A stretch of DNA of 64,000 bases from Clostridiales bacterium (GTDB lineage: Bacteria; Bacillota; Clostridia; Lachnospirales; Lachnospiraceae): the NCBI GenBank assembly GCA_021202925.1, contig JAJQCD010000009.1:1-64000 (forward strand), given 5' to 3'. Positions 15,652 through 24,927 of the stretch are shown piece after piece. The notes under the pieces were generated by a model. The model searched no databases and was not told the DNA's origin. It was given only the letters and a program-made list of their open reading frames with translations. Both the position numbers and the translations under genes were made by a program. How positions within the stretch are numbered: the stretch's first letter is position 1; every line of letters starts with the position of its first letter.

Positions 15652-16537
15652 TCAGAAGAACGCAGCATTCGTTCTCTGGATTTTCACACACATCATCGCC
15701 GAAGCCCTTGGCATATGTTGTTCCCCGGCCGTACAGGAAAACGACACTTCCAGTTCTCCGACCAGGCTGCTGTCATTCCCCTCCCAAATCTTCCATATCA
15801 TATCCTTCATCGGAATTCTCACAATGTCGTCCTGAATCTTCGGTTTCCTCGTCCGGGTTCCCACTTCGTATTCCAGACTCTTCATCTGCCCCCGCACATC
15901 GTAATCCTCCGTCATGGAATGATGAAGAATCATCTGCCTCTGCAGCCGGAGCTCGCTCCTGCCCGCTTCAATCACCATCATCCTTGTCTGACCAAACGCA
16001 CTTTCTGCCATGGAAGGCTCGTTGCCGTCCAGCTTACGAAATGTGACGTAAACCGAATAGCGGCCCTCCGGCAGCATATTAGCAAATTCCACGTTTCGGA
16101 ATTCCAGACAGCCATCCCTCTCCGATGAACTGATTCTGCGGTTTCCACGAAGCAGACAGATGATTCCCTGATTCATCATCATATCCAGAACCGGAACCGG
16201 CGCTCTCGCCAGAAGATCCCGCGTAACGTTCCGGGCATCCGTCTCCGATATTCCCATTGTCTGATACCAGACATGGATCCCTTTTTCCCATAACCGGCAC
16301 CACATATAAAATTCCGCCCCCAGAGACGTCATCTCATATCGTTCCGTCAGATACCCCCCGCTGTACGATGGCCTTCATTCGCTTCGTAACTGCTGCGGTC
16401 GAGACCTCCAGCTTGTGTCCCAGCATGGTGAGCGTCCGTCCACTCGCACTCATGGCCGCCCACGTCTCAAAATAAAGCAGTTCTGTTTCGGTCATCCGCT
16501 GTCTGCCGTCTGTCACCATATCCCTGCCAGTGATCAT
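15652..16537 (-). pseudogene. DtxR-like regulator gene, frameshifted in a C6 tract
   Basis: Two frames form one gene. The first (ATG 16537) encodes a winged-helix N-terminus: TETELLYFETWAAMSASGRT, LEVSTAAVTKRMKAIVQRG. The second continues exactly where DtxR/MntR proteins have GYLT: removing one base of the C6 run at 16354-16359 restores RGYLTERYEMTSLGAEFYMW. The rest (WEKGIHVWYQTMGISETDARNVTRDLL) fits the second helical domain. It is followed by about 150 residues of beta-rich sequence I do not recognise. The ATG overlaps the DUF1292 stop by 4 bases. It may be a true pseudogene, a slippage-switched gene or a sequencing error. Position next to the twin sites makes it a candidate regulator of the heme loci. 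Confidence 0.75.
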
Positions 16538-16857
16538 TCCAGTTCGTCCTCGCCGACCAGTTCATCGTATTCGCGGTCGTCCAGCAGCTCGTCGAAGGCT
16601 TCCTCGACAATCTCATATTCCTCATCGTCTCCGATATTGTCCAGGCTCGGATTGCCATCCGCATCCTCCTCATAGCGATACAGATAGACTTCTCCTTCTT
16701 CACTCTCGGCTCTGTCCATCGGAAGCAGTGCGATATAATCTCTTCCCCCCGCCTCAAAAATAGTCAGAACCACACATTCCATCGAGCTGCCGTCATCGAG
16801 CGCCAGGGTTACTGTCATCTCCTCCGGTTCCTGTTCTTCGTTTGGTCTTCTCGCCAT
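16534..16857 (-). CDS. DUF1292 family protein (YrzB-like)
   Basis: 107 acidic residues: MTVTLALDDGSSMECVVLTIFEAGGRDYIALLPMD, then VYLYRYEEDADGNPSLDNIGDDEEYEIVEEAFDELL, which is the DUF1292/UPF0473 pattern. ATG 16857 with AGGAGA upstream is preferred over 16911. Members are usually found beside yrrK and alaS; here it is not. The role is unknown. It overlaps the regulator gene by ATGA, so the two are coupled. Confidence 0.9.
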   Translation of the reverse strand: MARRPNEEQEPEEMTVTLALDDGSSMECVVLTIFEAGGRDYIALLPMDRAESEEGEVYLYRYEEDADGNPSLDNIGDDEEYEIVEEAFDELLDDREYDELVGEDELE

Positions 16858-16995
16858 ATCGTTCTCCTCTCTTCGCGGTCGCGCTTTGCAACCCGCACTG
16901 TCATGCTTCACACTCTACCAGAACCGCCCGGTAAAAGCAAGCGGATTTTATGCATTGCTGCGGGTGAACCGTTCGGCCAAATGCCCGCCGGATGA

Positions 16996-18840
16996 CTACA
17001 GGTACTCGTCAATGAACCGTGACCGTTCCTGCGGCTTCCCGTATCGTTCCCTGGCGTAGCAGATATGCAGCCGGTCCTTCGCGCGGGTCATTGCCACATA
17101 AAACATCCGTCTCTCCTCCTCCAGATCCGACTCCAGTACTGCCCGGTGATGGGGCGTCACCCGTTCGTTTGCGTCAAGAATATAGACAATCGGGAACTCC
17201 AGTCCTTTCGCACTGTGCATCGTCATCAGGGAGACACAGTCGAGTCCCCGTTCCCTCTGGCGAACCGCCTGCTCCTTCAGCTCCTCTCCGTACTCCTTCA
17301 TATGGGCAAACCAGGCATCCGCCGTATTGTAATTCGACCCGCTCTCCTGCAGCTGATCCGCCAGGCCGGACAGTTCCTCCGGCTTCATTCTCCGATACTC
17401 CGCGTACTCCCGCAGATACTCATCATAGCCGACTGCTTTTCGTATGTAATTGACTGCCGCGGTCGGCGCCATCTTTCCGATCATCCGCAGGTCGTATTCC
17501 AGCTGTTCAATCCGTTCCACCATCCAGTCCCGATCCTGATACCAGGCTTTCACACTGTCCCAGGAAATCACCTTCCCTTCCAGCGCGTCCCGGCTGACAT
17601 AGCGTTTCGGCCGGTTGATGATGCGCAGCACATCGGGCCGCGACGCCTGTCTTCTGGCCGCCAGTTCACTTTGCGCAATACGGATATAGGCAAGAATATC
17701 CTGCGTAATCCAGTGCTCATACAGATTCGGCAGAGTATCCCGCATCTGAAACGGCACATTGTATTCCATCAGGCGTTCCATCAGAAGCCGCGGCTCCATA
17801 TTCGTCCGGTAAAGCACGGCGATATCCGACAGGTGATAGCCCATTTTCACATAATCCTGAATCTCCTCCACGATTCCCTTTGTCTCCTCCCGCGCATCCG
17901 GCCACGCACAGGTCGCCACCGGCCGCCCTGCCCCTCTCGATGCCCGGATCTCTTTTTGAAACCGGGTCTTATTGTGGCGGATGAGACGTCCCGCCGCTTC
18001 CACAATCGTCGATGTGGAACGGTAATTGACCCCCAGAAGAACCTGTTCCATCTGCGGATAATCCTTGCCGAACCCCAGCATAATCTCCGGCTTCGCGCCC
18101 CGGAACCGGTAAATCGACTGATCGTCATCTCCCACAATAAAGAGATTGTCCTGCGGTTTCGCGAGCATCTTTACAATCTCATACTGCACCCGGTTGATGT
18201 CCTGAAACTCATCAATCAGAATATAACGATACTTCTGCTGCCATGCCACAAGGATGTCCTTTCTCTGCGTAAACAATTCATAACACATGACCAGCATATC
18301 GTCAAAATCAATCAGTCCCTTCTGCGACATGGCCGACTCGTAACCCTGATAGAGCTTCTTAAAAATCTCTTCTGAACAGTTTTTGGAGTAATAATGATCC
18401 AGGTTCAGCATTTCCCCCTTCACCATACTGATTTCCGACAGAATGGAACCGGTAAATTCCGCCTCGTCTTCCACTTCCACATGGTACCGGTCAATCAGTT
18501 CACGGACAATCCGCATCCGCTGTTCCTCCCGGACAATATTGGAGGCGTCATACCGATATGCGTGTTTTAAAATGCTGAAAAAGACAGCGTGAAAGGTTCC
18601 AAAGCTGACCGGTGGCCTGCTGCCGCCCATCAGACTCTGGAACCTGAGTTTCATCTCCTGCGCCGCTGCCTTTGTAAACGTAATCACCAGAATACTCCCC
18701 GGTTCTACGCCATATTCCTCGATCAGATACCGGACCCGGTGCGTGATGACCGTCGTCTTGCCCGATCCCGGGCCGGCCAGAACCATCATCGGTCCTTCAA
18801 AATGCCGGATCGCCTTTATCTGTGACTCATGAAACGCCAT
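16996..18840 (-). CDS. UvrD/Rep-family ATP-dependent DNA helicase
   Basis: 614 residues of a superfamily 1A 3'-5' helicase. Motif I is VLAGPGSGKTTVITHRV, motif II ILIDEFQDINRVQ, motif III VGDDDQSIYRFRGA, motif IV region LGVNYRSTSTIVEA, motifs V-VI LMTMHSAKGLEFPIVY and RRMFYVAMTRAKDRL. It is shorter than PcrA (about 730), with a compact 2B region and no C-terminal RNA polymerase-binding extension. It lies apart from its neighbours (cobA-type gene downstream, 60 bases away on the same strand, upstream in transcription). Confidence 0.95.
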   Translation of the reverse strand: MAFHESQIKAIRHFEGPMMVLAGPGSGKTTVITHRVRYLIEEYGVEPGSILVITFTKAAAQEMKLRFQSLMGGSRPPVSFGTFHAVFFSILKHAYRYDASNIVREEQRMRIVRELIDRYHVEVEDEAEFTGSILSEISMVKGEMLNLDHYYSKNCSEEIFKKLYQGYESAMSQKGLIDFDDMLVMCYELFTQRKDILVAWQQKYRYILIDEFQDINRVQYEIVKMLAKPQDNLFIVGDDDQSIYRFRGAKPEIMLGFGKDYPQMEQVLLGVNYRSTSTIVEAAGRLIRHNKTRFQKEIRASRGAGRPVATCAWPDAREETKGIVEEIQDYVKMGYHLSDIAVLYRTNMEPRLLMERLMEYNVPFQMRDTLPNLYEHWITQDILAYIRIAQSELAARRQASRPDVLRIINRPKRYVSRDALEGKVISWDSVKAWYQDRDWMVERIEQLEYDLRMIGKMAPTAAVNYIRKAVGYDEYLREYAEYRRMKPEELSGLADQLQESGSNYNTADAWFAHMKEYGEELKEQAVRQRERGLDCVSLMTMHSAKGLEFPIVYILDANERVTPHHRAVLESDLEEERRMFYVAMTRAKDRLHICYARERYGKPQERSRFIDEYL

Positions 18841-18902
18841 GAACAGGTTCCCTCACTTTCCTTACGGAACCATGATAACGAATTTCACTGCACTTTTCAA
18901 GT

Positions 18903-19427
18903 CTAATACTCAATTCCTTCTCTCGCGGCAATTCCCTTTTCATAAGGATGCCGGACCGCCCGGATCTCGGAGACATAATCTGCCATACCGATCAGGCTTT
19001 CCGACGGGCCGCGTCCGGTCATCACGACCTCCATGTTTTCCGGGCGGCCTTTCAGAAATGCCACCACCTGCCCTTCTTCCACCATTCCATAGGAACAGAC
19101 CGCCATCAGTTCGTCCAGAACCAGCACATCGTAGCAACCACGGGTCGCTTCCGCACAGGCCTCCTTAAAACGTTTCTGCATCGAAGCCGCCGCTTCCTTT
19201 TTCTCTTCCTGCGTCATGCGAAAAACAAAGCCAAAACTCCGGTCACAGACCGGCACCGTGATGCCGGGAATGCTTCGCAGCACTTCCACCTCCCCGGAAT
19301 CTTCGTTCTTTAAAAAACGGACAAAAAGAACCTTCCGCCCTCTGCCCGCCGCACGGACAGCCAGTCCGATGGCAGCCGAGGTTTTTCCTTTTCCGTCTCC
19401 GCAATAAATATGCACGCATCCTTCCAT
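18903..19427 (-). CDS. Cob(I)yrinic acid a,c-diamide adenosyltransferase (CobA/BtuR)
   Basis: 174 residues starting at ATG 19427 (GGAGGAGTGGAC upstream). P-loop HIYCGDGKGKTSAAIGLAVRA, then GRKVLFVRFLK, CYDVLVLDELM and VMTGRGPSESLIGMADYVSEI are diagnostic of the CobA family, which transfers the adenosyl group from ATP to cob(I)alamin. Length is slightly below the usual 180-200. No cobalamin riboswitch is seen upstream. Probably supplies adenosylcobalamin for B12-dependent enzymes; no other cobalamin gene is in the window. Confidence 0.92.
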   Translation of the reverse strand: MEGCVHIYCGDGKGKTSAAIGLAVRAAGRGRKVLFVRFLKNEDSGEVEVLRSIPGITVPVCDRSFGFVFRMTQEEKKEAAASMQKRFKEACAEATRGCYDVLVLDELMAVCSYGMVEEGQVVAFLKGRPENMEVVMTGRGPSESLIGMADYVSEIRAVRHPYEKGIAAREGIEY

Positions 19428-19562
19428 GTCCACTCCTCCAGATGTTTCATTCCATGGCAGTATCTTATCGGATTTCTGCCGTTTTTTCAAGGACTACGCA
19501 AAATAGCGGAATCTCCTTTTCCCCACTCGGTATCCCATACAGGAAAACCGGTACGAAAACAC

Positions 19563-19607
19563 GCAGAAAGCCCAGTATCCGGCTTTCGCCTTCGCTGGGC
19601 TTTCTGC
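19563..19607. terminator. 13-bp inverted repeat, probable bidirectional terminator
   Basis: GCAGAAAGCCCAG (19563-19575) and CTGGGCTTTCTGC (19595-19607) are perfect complements. It separates the lipoprotein gene ending at 19669 from the adenosyltransferase gene. Otherwise nothing is seen between 19428 and 19668. Confidence 0.5.
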
Positions 19608-19668
19608 TATAAAAGAAGGGGAAATCCCGCCCACCGGCAAACCGGCAGGCGAGAACAGGGGGCTTATG

Positions 19669-21918
19669 TTATTCGTTCTTCTGATAAGAATCCACCGTAA
19701 TCGTAAATGCACTGTCGCCATCCACATATACGGTTCCGTCCGTGCCAAGGATGGAAACTGCCTTTCCGCTTTCATCCTCAATCGTGCCCGCATTCACCAG
19801 GGCGGTCAATGTGCTGTCTCCGGTTACAATCCAGGACGTCCCCGTCTCCAGCGTCAGATTCGCATAGCCGCTTCCTCCGTTACCAGCGTTGGACTCATCC
19901 TGGATGAAGGCGCCGGTCAGCCGGCTGCTGCCGCTCATCGTAAAATCAAGCGTACTGATGCTGTCCCAGATCACGTCGCCGACCATCTCCTGATCCTCCG
20001 CCGTAAAGATGCAGTCCGCACCATTGGCCCCGGTGCTGCCCCAGCCACGCCCGTTCGCGTTGCCGGTCACCTTCAGGAAGAAATCATTTCCCTGCGAGGG
20101 CGTAATCGCCACCTGTTTCAGGTAAAACGTGCTTTCTGTATTTGTTGTATAGAACAGGCCGCCATTCTTTGAAGTCAGGGTTCCACCCTCCATATCAAAG
20201 GTGCTGTTGCCTACCTCGGAGTCACCCGACATGCTCTGGTACAGGATAACCGTCCAGTCGCAGTCATTCTGCTCATTTTCCGGAATGTCGCCGGAGAGGT
20301 CACAGTTTATCAGCTTCAGCGAATTGAGACCCTCAATGCAGATGGCCTCTGACTGGTTCGCCGTCAGGGTCGCATTCTGCACCGTGATATCCGCCGTCAC
20401 ATATACCGCCGACGAACCGGTTCCGTTCGTGACATAGGTTCCGCCATCCACAGTCATCGTCCCGCCGCCGCGGTCGCTTCGGATCGCGGCAGAGGAACCG
20501 CCGTTCGTCTCTACCGTCAGGTTTTCCGCGCTCAGCGTACCGCCACCCGCCACATGAATGCCGCCGGATGTGCCCTGCTCCGTCGTAATTGTCGTATCCG
20601 AGACATGGATCACGCCGTCCGCGTAAGCAAAAATACCTGCTGCGCCCTTCGCATCGGTCGCAATCGTCGCTCCACTGATATCCAGTGTGCCGCCGCTCGC
20701 CAGGATCGCGGCTCCAATCCCGTAAAAGCTCGAGCTGTCGCCACCGCTGCTGTCAGTGGATTCCCGCGTCAGGGTAAAATCACTCAGAGAAACGGTTCCC
20801 GCCGAAACATGGATCGCATTCTCATCGGTTCCGGTCGAGGAATACGTCTCCCCGGATGCCTCTGCGTCCTCATCAAAGGTAATCACTGCGTCATAGGAAT
20901 CCGGCGCGGACTGACTGCCGCCTCCCATCGGACCGCCGCCTCCAAAGCCGCCCTGGCCACCGCCAAAGCCGCCCTGCGTCATAGCGCCGACGGTCACCTT
21001 CACGGCTGTCTCGCCGTCAGACGCGAGTTCGATCGTCACGAAATCGCCCTCTTCAATATCCGAAATGGCCAACGCAGTTCCTTCCCCGTCAACGACCTCT
21101 GTATCCGCTGTCAGCCTGACCGTTACCGTCTCTGCCTCCGGCATGGCAGATGCATGATCGCCATCCTGGCCGTCTCCACCGTCCGGACGACTGCCGTCAA
21201 CCTCTCCATGATCCGGCTGTTCTCCGTCGCTTTCTTCATCCGGCTGCTTCCCGTCGCCAGGCTGACCGCCCGGACGACCTACACTCTGGCCACCTCCCTC
21301 TGACGGATTTTCACCCTGACCGCCTTCGCCCGGGCGACCATCTCTGCGGCCTGCTTCGCCGCCTCCCGGGCGACCGGTCCCGTCGGGCTGACCGTCTTTC
21401 TCTCCATCCGGCTTTTCCTGATCAGACTGACCATCCTTTTTTCTCTCTGGCTTATTTCCATCGTCTGCCTTACTTTCGCCATCCGGCTTATTTCCATCGT
21501 CCGGCATCTCCTCTCCGTCCGATCGGTCTCCGCCATCCGGCTTTTCCTTCTTCCTGTCTGAATCAGCCTGCCCGTCGCCCTCGGCCGTGTCTTCGTCACC
21601 GGACGGTCTTTCGCCTCCGGACGGTCTTTCGCCTCCGGGGCCGCCATTTCCGTTTCCCGGCCCACCGGCGCCACCCTGCATGCCGCCGCCCTGCATGGCA
21701 GCCACGACCAGTTCGCTGTCCGATACCGATTCCACCCATCCATTTATCGTCTCGCCGGACTCTTCCTCAGTCTTTTCTGCCTCGTCCTGCGTTTCTTCCG
21801 TATTCTCTACATTCTCTACGCTCTCCGCGCCTGTCTCAGTCGCAGTCTCTTTTGAACCGCATGCAGTCAGCGCCAGGCTGCCTGCCAATGCCAGATAAAC
21901 CAATGCTCTCTTTTTCAT
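19669..21918 (-). CDS. Surface lipoprotein: small OB-like domain, low-complexity region, beta-helix
   Basis: About 749 residues from ATG 21918 (GAGGACAG upstream). Lipobox ALTACG. After an acidic Glu/Thr stretch, a small domain begins INGWVESVSDSELVVAAMQGG. It is interrupted by about 190 residues rich in Gly, Pro, Asp and Lys (PGGERPSGGERPSGDED and similar). It then resumes as VTVRLTADTEVVDGEG..LAISDIEEGDFVTIELASDG, a pattern like DUF5666/OB folds. The C-terminal 420 residues are ladder-like short repeats (GTLDISGATIATD, GTLSAENLTVETNGG), consistent with a right-handed beta-helix and perhaps carbohydrate or surface binding. Related in its small domain and insert style to the next gene upstream. 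Confidence 0.8.
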   Translation of the reverse strand: MKKRALVYLALAGSLALTACGSKETATETGAESVENVENTEETQDEAEKTEEESGETINGWVESVSDSELVVAAMQGGGMQGGAGGPGNGNGGPGGERPSGGERPSGDEDTAEGDGQADSDRKKEKPDGGDRSDGEEMPDDGNKPDGESKADDGNKPERKKDGQSDQEKPDGEKDGQPDGTGRPGGGEAGRRDGRPGEGGQGENPSEGGGQSVGRPGGQPGDGKQPDEESDGEQPDHGEVDGSRPDGGDGQDGDHASAMPEAETVTVRLTADTEVVDGEGTALAISDIEEGDFVTIELASDGETAVKVTVGAMTQGGFGGGQGGFGGGGPMGGGSQSAPDSYDAVITFDEDAEASGETYSSTGTDENAIHVSAGTVSLSDFTLTRESTDSSGGDSSSFYGIGAAILASGGTLDISGATIATDAKGAAGIFAYADGVIHVSDTTITTEQGTSGGIHVAGGGTLSAENLTVETNGGSSAAIRSDRGGGTMTVDGGTYVTNGTGSSAVYVTADITVQNATLTANQSEAICIEGLNSLKLINCDLSGDIPENEQNDCDWTVILYQSMSGDSEVGNSTFDMEGGTLTSKNGGLFYTTNTESTFYLKQVAITPSQGNDFFLKVTGNANGRGWGSTGANGADCIFTAEDQEMVGDVIWDSISTLDFTMSGSSRLTGAFIQDESNAGNGGSGYANLTLETGTSWIVTGDSTLTALVNAGTIEDESGKAVSILGTDGTVYVDGDSAFTITVDSYQKNE

Positions 21919-21947
21919 AACCACTGTCCTCACTCACATCGATATCT

Positions 21948-21969
21948 GCCCCGCCGTCGCCGACGGGGC
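21948..21969 (-). terminator. GC-rich hairpin between the two secreted-protein genes
   Basis: GCCCCGCCG-TCGC-CGACGGGGC, one mismatch, lying just past the stop of the 22003 gene. There is no U run on the minus strand, so termination is weak or the hairpin acts as an mRNA processing/stability element. Confidence 0.35.
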
Positions 21970-22002
21970 GTTATTGTTTCTTTTCTTCTATCCGGCCGTT
22001 CT

Positions 22003-22659
22003 TTACTCCATTACTTCAATGCTCACCGCAGTCGTTTCATCCAGAACAACGCGAATCACGTCGTCAACCGAAAGATCTGAGATCGACAGCGTCTCTTCCC
22101 CACGATTCTTCGTAATCGTCGTAGAAGAATCAATGGTAATCGTCATCGTATCCGTTCCGAAATTCATCTCCATCTGGTGCCTTTCACCGGCTTCTCCGGT
22201 CTCACCCTCCGGTCTCTCCGGCGGCGTTTCGCCTTCTGCTGGGGTCTCGCCCTCCGGCTTCTCCGGCGGTGTCTCGCCCTCGGCCGGAGCCTCACCTTCC
22301 GGCTTCTCCGGTGGTGTCTCGCCCTCGGCCGGAGCCTCGCCCTCCGGCTTCTCCGGCGGTGTCTCACCCTCTGCCATGGTCTCGCCTTCCGGCAATTCCG
22401 GTGGTGTCTCGCCCTCGGCTGGAGCTTCGCCTCTGCGACCGCCGCCCTGCGGCTGATCCGCCGTCACTACCGTAATGCTGCTGGAACCGACTGCAGTAAT
22501 CTTCGCCATCACACTTCCGTCATTCTCCGGCTTCTCCGGTCTGGATTCTTCTGTCGTATCCGTCGACGTCGTGTCCGCATATGCAAACATCGCGCCACCT
22601 GCAATTGCTGCCGCGCACAATCCTGCGCAGAGCATCACTTTAATTGTCCGTCTTTTCAT
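22003..22659 (-). CDS. Secreted protein with DUF5666-like domain split by Pro/Glu repeats
   Basis: About 218 residues from ATG 22659 (GAGAGGGTG upstream). Signal peptide MKRRTIKVMLCAGLCAAAIA, cleavage near FAYA. The folded part begins VMAKITAVGSSSITVVTADQPQGG. It is interrupted by five 15-residue repeats (EGETPPEKPEGEAPA type). It resumes FGTDTMTITIDSSTTITK..EETLSISDLSVDDVIRVVLDETTAVSIEVME. The two halves together match the small domain of the lipoprotein at 19669-21918. No anchor is visible. Adjacent genes downstream in transcription (19669) and divergent (MATE, two-component system) suggest a shared envelope function, not shown directly. Confidence 0.8.
   Translation of the reverse strand: MKRRTIKVMLCAGLCAAAIAGGAMFAYADTTSTDTTEESRPEKPENDGSVMAKITAVGSSSITVVTADQPQGGGRRGEAPAEGETPPELPEGETMAEGETPPEKPEGEAPAEGETPPEKPEGEAPAEGETPPEKPEGETPAEGETPPERPEGETGEAGERHQMEMNFGTDTMTITIDSSTTITKNRGEETLSISDLSVDDVIRVVLDETTAVSIEVME
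22195..22430 (-). repeat. 45-bp tandem repeats coding GETPPEKPEGEAPAE units
   Basis: About five in-frame copies of a 15-codon unit, with variation mostly at one or two residues per unit (KPEGEAPA, KPEGETPA, LPEGETMA, RPEGETGE). High DNA similarity between the middle units predicts copy-number change between strains. Confidence 0.85.
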
Positions 22660-22824
22660 ATGAATCACCCTCTCTTTCTTTAGATGAAGGCAGTGTAACA
22701 TCCTTACCTTAAAGAAAACTGAAATTCACAAAATATTCAAATTTCATTTTATTTACATCCGCTCCCTTCCTGTGCTACACTGAATCCGGCATAAGAAAAG
22801 AAAACAGAACTGCAGGGGGCATAT

Positions 22825-24189
22825 ATGGACAACGGACAGGACTTTACCAGAGGAAGCATTCTGATAAAAATGATCTGGTTTATGACGCCGATCCTGGGGG
22901 CACTGATTCTCCAGGCTATGTATGGGGCGGTTGATCTGCTAATTGTCGGACAATTTGGCACCACAGCCGGTATCTCAGGCGTCTCAACCGGCAGCAACAT
23001 CATCAATATGATTACCTTCACCATCAGCGGACTTGCCATGGGCGTAACCGTACTGATCGGCCGATACCTCGGCGAAAACCGGCAGGAACGGATCGGAAAG
23101 GTCATTGGCGGCGTCATCAGCTTCTTTCTGGCGACCGCGATTGTGATGACGATCATCCTGCTGGTATTTGCGAGACCGGCCGCCATCCTGATGCAGGCGC
23201 CCGCAGAAGCGCTTGACCTGACCGTTCTTTATATCCGCATTTGCGGCGGAGGGATCGTCTTTGTGATCGCCTACAATGTGATCAGCAGTATTTTCCGGGG
23301 TCTGGGCAACTCCCGCCTGCCGCTTCTCTTTGTTGCGATTGCCTGTGTGGTCAATATCATCGGTGACCTGATTCTGGTGGCAGGACTGCATATGAATGTG
23401 GCGGGAGCCGCAATCGCAACGATCCTGGCTCAGGCGGTGAGTGTCGTCCTGTCTCTCATCATTATCCGTCGCCAGAAGCTTCCGTTTACCATGACGATCC
23501 GGGACATCGGCTTTTCCCATGAAGTAAAGAAATTTCTGATACTGGGCGCACCGTTGGCTTTTCAGGAGCTTCTGACCAATCTGTCCTTCCTGGCGCTGTG
23601 CGCGTTTATCAACCGGATCGGCCTGGAAGCATCCTCCGGTTATGGAATTGGACAGAAGGTGCAGTCCTTCGTCATGCTGATTCCCTCCTCCATCATGCAG
23701 TCGATGTCCTCCTTCGTGGCGCAGAACGTAGGCGCAGGAAAGGAGGATCGCGCAAAACAGGCAATGAAATGCGGCATCGGCATCGGAGCAGGCATCGGTG
23801 TATTTGTCTTTCTTCTGATTTTCTTCCGTGGAACTCTCATCGCCGGTCTTTTTACCGACAACGAAGCCGTTGTGATCCGGGCGGCGGAATACCTGCGGGG
23901 ATTCGCGCCGGAAGCCGTTGTGACCAGCATTCTCTTCAGCTTCTACGGCTACTTCAACGGACATTCCCGCTCGTTTTTTGTGATGGCGCAGGGACTTGCC
24001 CAATCGCTGCTCATCCGTCTTCCCATGTCGTATCTGATGAGCATCCGCCCCGGCGTTTCGCTGATGTGGATCGGGCTTGCAGCCCCATCCTCAACCGTAT
24101 TTGGTATCGCGCTGTGTCTGATCTACTACCAGAGGATCAATCGCCCAAAACAGGCCAGACATCCGGCAGGACATCATGACCCGGACTGA
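22825..24189 (+). CDS. MATE family efflux transporter
   Basis: 454 residues with about 12 membrane segments. It begins TRGSILIKMIWFMTPILGALILQAMYGAVDLLIVGQFGT, the standard MATE entry with the two-fold repeat; the second half starts FLILGAPLAFQELLTNLSFLALCAFINRIG. Closest in feel to the NorM/DinF-like clostridial multidrug and toxin exporters driven by Na+ or H+. The ATG is preceded by CAGGGGG. It is transcribed toward the two-component system, 63 bases upstream of it, and may be co-regulated. Substrate unknown. Confidence 0.95.
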   Translation: MDNGQDFTRGSILIKMIWFMTPILGALILQAMYGAVDLLIVGQFGTTAGISGVSTGSNIINMITFTISGLAMGVTVLIGRYLGENRQERIGKVIGGVISFFLATAIVMTIILLVFARPAAILMQAPAEALDLTVLYIRICGGGIVFVIAYNVISSIFRGLGNSRLPLLFVAIACVVNIIGDLILVAGLHMNVAGAAIATILAQAVSVVLSLIIIRRQKLPFTMTIRDIGFSHEVKKFLILGAPLAFQELLTNLSFLALCAFINRIGLEASSGYGIGQKVQSFVMLIPSSIMQSMSSFVAQNVGAGKEDRAKQAMKCGIGIGAGIGVFVFLLIFFRGTLIAGLFTDNEAVVIRAAEYLRGFAPEAVVTSILFSFYGYFNGHSRSFFVMAQGLAQSLLIRLPMSYLMSIRPGVSLMWIGLAAPSSTVFGIALCLIYYQRINRPKQARHPAGHHDPD

Positions 24190-24252
24190 GACATTCCATG
24201 GCCATGTGGCAACAGGAAGCACAGGATTCACAGGATTTAAGGAGGAAGAATC

Positions 24253-24927
24253 ATGCGTGTATTAATTGTTGAAGACGAAGAACGGCTGGCTTTGACGCTG
24301 GCTTCGCTTTTAAAGCGTTCCGGCTATACGACGACGATCGCCGGAGACGGTCTTGGCGGGCTGAAACTCGCCGGAGAAGGCACCTTTGACGCCATGATTC
24401 TGGACGTCATGCTTCCCGGCATGAACGGTTTCGACGTCCTGCGCCAGATGAGAGCCGACGGAAACGATACCCCCGTCCTGCTGCTGACCGCACGTTCCGA
24501 GCTCGCCGACCGGGTGCAGGGACTCAATGCCGGTGCGGATTATTACCTGACAAAGCCCTTTGAAAACGAAGAACTCCTGGCCTGCCTGCGCACCATCCTG
24601 CGGCGCAGCAATGCCTCCGTATCCGACGTTCTGCAGTTCGGTGACCTGACGCTGACTCCCTCCATCTCCTCTCTCGCCTGCAAAGACCGCAGCGTCTCCC
24701 TGAGCGCCAGAGAACTTCAGCTGATGGAACTGCTGATTCAGAACAGCGGACATCTGCTCTCCAAAGATACCATACTCAGCAAAGTCTGGGGATATGACTC
24801 CGATGCCGGCCCAAACAGTGTAGAAGCCTATCTCTCCTTTCTCCGCAAGAAACTGAACCTGCTCTCCTCCAATGTCCGCATCTGTGTGACACGAAACCTT
24901 GGATACAAACTGGAGGTAAAATCATGA
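24253..24927 (+). CDS. OmpR/PhoB-family response regulator
   Basis: 224 residues: an N-terminal receiver with acidic pocket VEDEE, phosphoacceptor Asp in MILDVMLPGMNGF, LLLTARSE and the Lys in YYLTKPF. A C-terminal winged helix follows (LSARELQLMELLIQNSG, GPNSVEAYLSFLRKKL, GYKLEVKS). AAGGAGGAAG precedes the ATG. The stop overlaps the ATG of the histidine kinase by 4 bases. Candidate targets are the MATE gene and the two divergent secreted-protein genes; no binding sites were identified. Confidence 0.97.
   Translation: MRVLIVEDEERLALTLASLLKRSGYTTTIAGDGLGGLKLAGEGTFDAMILDVMLPGMNGFDVLRQMRADGNDTPVLLLTARSELADRVQGLNAGADYYLTKPFENEELLACLRTILRRSNASVSDVLQFGDLTLTPSISSLACKDRSVSLSARELQLMELLIQNSGHLLSKDTILSKVWGYDSDAGPNSVEAYLSFLRKKLNLLSSNVRICVTRNLGYKLEVKS

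Noticed and set aside
17065-18375. 436-residue plus-strand ORF
   Set aside because: Lies antisense inside the UvrD-type helicase; His/Arg/Leu-rich shadow of a GC-rich real gene.
18903-19490. Cobalamin riboswitch upstream of the adenosyltransferase gene
   Set aside because: The space between 19428 and 19668 shows only a simple inverted repeat; no B12-box-like sequence was seen.
20554-21303. 249-residue plus-strand ORF, and the one at 21150-21920
   Set aside because: Both are antisense to the repeat-rich surface lipoprotein; low-complexity DNA keeps all frames open.
22195-22430. Possible CRISPR-like array
   Set aside because: Units are contiguous 45-bp in-frame codon repeats without spacers. 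No cas genes or direct-repeat/spacer pattern occurs anywhere in the window.
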